Source of the DNA: CAZUEG01 sp043798775
GTDB taxonomy: Bacteria > Patescibacteriota > Minisyncoccia > Minisyncoccales > GWA2-46-15
Reading direction: 5' to 3'
Length of the DNA stretch: 21,881 nt
Assembly (NCBI GenBank): GCA_043798775.1
Contig: JAZDOL010000022.1
Location: forward strand, 1 to 21,881
Each line of letters begins with the position of its first letter. Within the stretch, counting starts at the first letter, position 1. The notes under the pieces were generated by a model. The model had not been told where the DNA came from, did no database searches, and saw only the letters and a program-made list of their open reading frames with translations. This document shows, in pieces, positions 20,618-21,881 of this stretch. A program made the translations under genes and the position numbers.

Positions 20618-20983
20618 CTAAAAAATATCGTTAGTTCTTCCGATCGCTATTTGGTCCATTTGGTTGTCGCTGTAATTATCAATATGGGAAGCAATACATA
20701 AAAAAGCGATATTCGAACCCTTCACCGCAAACCAAACCCTCGGAAATTGATTCGGTCTTAGCCCCGGTGTAGCCAGTTCTATTTTCCAAATACTCCACAT
20801 GTCGTTTTGGGTAATTCTATGTAATTTCGCCGGAGCGATTCTTTGTTGGGGATTCAAAGGGTGAAATTGATATTCACACAACATTTCGAACGCATTTAAC
20901 GCTTTATCTAAAAAAGAAAACCGCCGTTTTAATTTGGCGGCTTCTTTCTCGAATAGAGGGTGTTTAATAAAACTAATCATCAT
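20618..20983 (-). CDS. RelE-like putative toxin paired with a Panacea antitoxin
   Basis: The 121-residue protein begins ISFIKHPLFEKEAAKLKRRF (after two Met codons), a RelE/ParE-like first strand and basic helix, and later has RIAPAKLHRITQNDMWSIWKIELA, PRVWFAVKGSNIAFLCIASH and a terminal helix. The order of strand, two helices and a sheet with W.IWKI and VWF/FLCIASH fits the RelE superfamily, with a longer middle section than typical. It overlaps the upstream Panacea-domain gene by 11 bases (ATGATGATTAG), which points to coupled translation of a toxin-antitoxin pair. Known Panacea antitoxins pair with many unrelated toxins, so a ribosome-dependent or other RNase activity here is an inference. 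ATG 20980 is an alternative start. Confidence 0.7.
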   Translation of the reverse strand: MMISFIKHPLFEKEAAKLKRRFSFLDKALNAFEMLCEYQFHPLNPQQRIAPAKLHRITQNDMWSIWKIELATPGLRPNQFPRVWFAVKGSNIAFLCIASHIDNYSDNQMDQIAIGRTNDIF

Positions 20984-21467
20984 TATTAAAATCAGTTCCT
21001 CGATAAAAAGCTAACTCATAAAAGATTTCCTCGTTTTGCTTTGTCCCGGAAAATGGCGCTTCAGCGTGCGTTAAATCCTCAAGCTGTTTTCCATTCAAGT
21101 TTCCGTATTTTACAATAACCCGATCAAGCATATCCAATTCTTCTTTAGAAAAAACGGAAATTTCCGGATTTTTTAAGCAGGTATAAATTTCGGTCGCGTT
21201 GTATCCATTACGCTCTTTTACCGATTCAATTTTTAACGATTTTTCTTTCGCCATTTTAAGAGTCATTTCGTTTAAAGAAACAGGAAAAGGCCCCATTGGC
21301 AACGCCTTGTATTTGTCGCCAGTAAAATATTTATGATTTTTTTCAAAAAAGTCGAAATCGACAAAGTAAAGCAACTTCGCCAATTTTTTCTTTCCTCTCA
21401 CTTCTTTGCCCAATTTGGCGCAAAGATAGAGAATGGCTTGTTTGTATTTTTCGATGTGTAAAGTCAT
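20973..21467 (-). CDS. Panacea-domain (DUF4065, SocA-like) antitoxin
   Basis: The 164-residue protein matches the Panacea/DUF4065 fold: KYKQAILYLCAKLGKEVRGKKKLAKLLYFVDFDFF (7-41) with the family K-L-x-K-L-L-Y-F.D motif, then KYFTGDKYKALPMGPFPVSL (46-65) with the typical Y.A...GP.P, and a C-terminal region with GKQLEDLTHAEAPFSGT. Panacea domains act as antitoxins for a wide range of toxins and include the SocA proteolytic adaptor of Caulobacter. Its stop overlaps the start of the RelE-like gene. A palindrome CTAATA...TATTAG lies 14-31 bases upstream of the ATG and may be an autoregulatory site. AGAGCGG is not a strong Shine-Dalgarno. Confidence 0.9.
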   Translation of the reverse strand: MTLHIEKYKQAILYLCAKLGKEVRGKKKLAKLLYFVDFDFFEKNHKYFTGDKYKALPMGPFPVSLNEMTLKMAKEKSLKIESVKERNGYNATEIYTCLKNPEISVFSKEELDMLDRVIVKYGNLNGKQLEDLTHAEAPFSGTKQNEEIFYELAFYRGTDFNNDD

Positions 21468-21480
21468 GTCTTTTACCGCT

Positions 21481-21498
21481 CTAATAGTGCCATATTAG
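21481..21498. promoter_or_regulatory. Candidate operator upstream of the Panacea operon
   Basis: CTAATAGTGCCATATTAG has exact 6-base inverted arms with a 6-base centre. A TAATAT on the minus strand within it could be the -10 box, in which case a bound repressor would cover the promoter. Confidence 0.45.
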
Positions 21499-21517
21499 CA
21501 TTATTTACACGGACTTT

Positions 21518-21760
21518 CTATAACAATCTTTTTCTTCTAAAGGCGATACCCGAAGACCTTTTGAGATATTTCTCAAAAGATATTGCTTTTTGTTCTGACA
21601 CGAAAGAGCAATACCAAACTATTTTCCATGGCTTGAACTTGCTCGTGTATTTGTTGGCGCCAGAATTATGAGATTCTAAACGCTTTTTCAAATCGGCAGT
21701 TGAGCCAATATAAGTTTGGGTTGTATTATTTAAGCTTTGCAGAATATAAACATAATACAT
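21518..21760 (-). CDS. GIY-YIG nuclease family protein (UPF0213-like)
   Basis: The 80-residue protein is a stand-alone GIY-YIG domain: YYVYILQS (2-9, the 'GIY' strand as VYI), TYIGSTADLKKRLESHNSG (15-33, the 'YIG' strand with Arg27 as the likely catalytic arginine), KPWKIVWYCSF and FEKYLKRSSG with Glu62-63 region carrying the metal-binding glutamate. Its size matches the small UPF0213/YhbQ-type proteins, which are common and poorly understood; some members are DNA-structure-specific nucleases, others are mobile. It ends 51 bases before the Panacea gene on the same strand. No Shine-Dalgarno precedes the ATG. Confidence 0.9.
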   Translation of the reverse strand: MYYVYILQSLNNTTQTYIGSTADLKKRLESHNSGANKYTSKFKPWKIVWYCSFVSEQKAISFEKYLKRSSGIAFRRKRLL

Positions 21761-21881
21761 ATTGGTTTGCCATTCGAAGCCTATCTTAGTTTGAGTCCGT
21801 TCTTCGCCCTTTGGGCTTCGAAGGACCCTTCTTCTCTGTCTTAAAATAACCTAACTATTATTTACATTGGCTCGCCCTTCG
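21761..21881. other. Right-edge segment without a recognised gene
   Basis: Contains a GCCC-TTT-GGGC hairpin near 21806-21816 followed by CTTCGAAGGACCCTTC, of the short palindromic type seen elsewhere in this window, but no coding sequence I can support. Confidence 0.4.

Overview
The window looks like a chromosomal segment of a Candidate Phyla Radiation (Patescibacteria, probably Parcubacteria-like) bacterium. The inference rests on several things seen together: a short cysteine-rich type IV secretion-type pilin of the kind common in that group, a small gene set with mostly tiny intergenic gaps, near absence of Shine-Dalgarno sequences with several promoters placed so that the mRNA would be leaderless or nearly so, tRNA genes mostly without encoded CCA, abundant short palindromic intergenic repeats, and many small genes with no recognisable function. 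Taxonomy is an inference; no 16S gene is present.

Left part (1-5340, mostly minus strand): an RNA-metabolism operon read right to left, rpsO (S15), a NYN-domain RNase-like protein, pnp (PNPase), then a very long charged coiled-coil protein with tryptophan-containing repeats that runs off the left edge. Upstream lies a ~530-base stretch with a possible 53-residue ORF, its terminator, an interspersed MITE-like repeat and tRNA-Lys(CTT).

Middle (5342-9490): an HTH plus LAGLIDADG-like protein and a T4SS-pilin gene, sitting among one intact tRNA-Arg(TCG) and two tRNA-Arg fragments; then on the plus strand cca (tRNA nucleotidyltransferase), an unknown charged protein, tRNA-Pro(CGG) and tRNA-Ala(CGC).

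Accessory island (9490-13370): structured repeats, a second copy of the MITE-like repeat in inverse orientation, a decayed XRE regulator, two unknown genes (one frameshifted), an AAA+ ATPase of the DUF4143 family, a RelB/RelE-type toxin-antitoxin pair and a G+C-rich small secreted protein.

Housekeeping block (13390-19715, plus strand): yraN, nusA, a K+-independent-type H+-pumping pyrophosphatase (hppA), clpP and rny (RNase Y), with clear intrinsic terminators after clpP and rny. PNPase, RNase Y, the NYN protein, NusA and the CCA enzyme make the window rich in RNA turnover and transcription functions.

Right end (19860-21881, minus strand): a two-gene unit of unknown function (50- and 171-residue proteins), a Panacea-domain (DUF4065) antitoxin overlapping a RelE-like putative toxin, and a GIY-YIG nuclease-family protein. 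The Panacea pair is the best candidate for a little-described system; the repeat-built coiled-coil protein and the 50/171-residue pair are the other unknowns most worth following.
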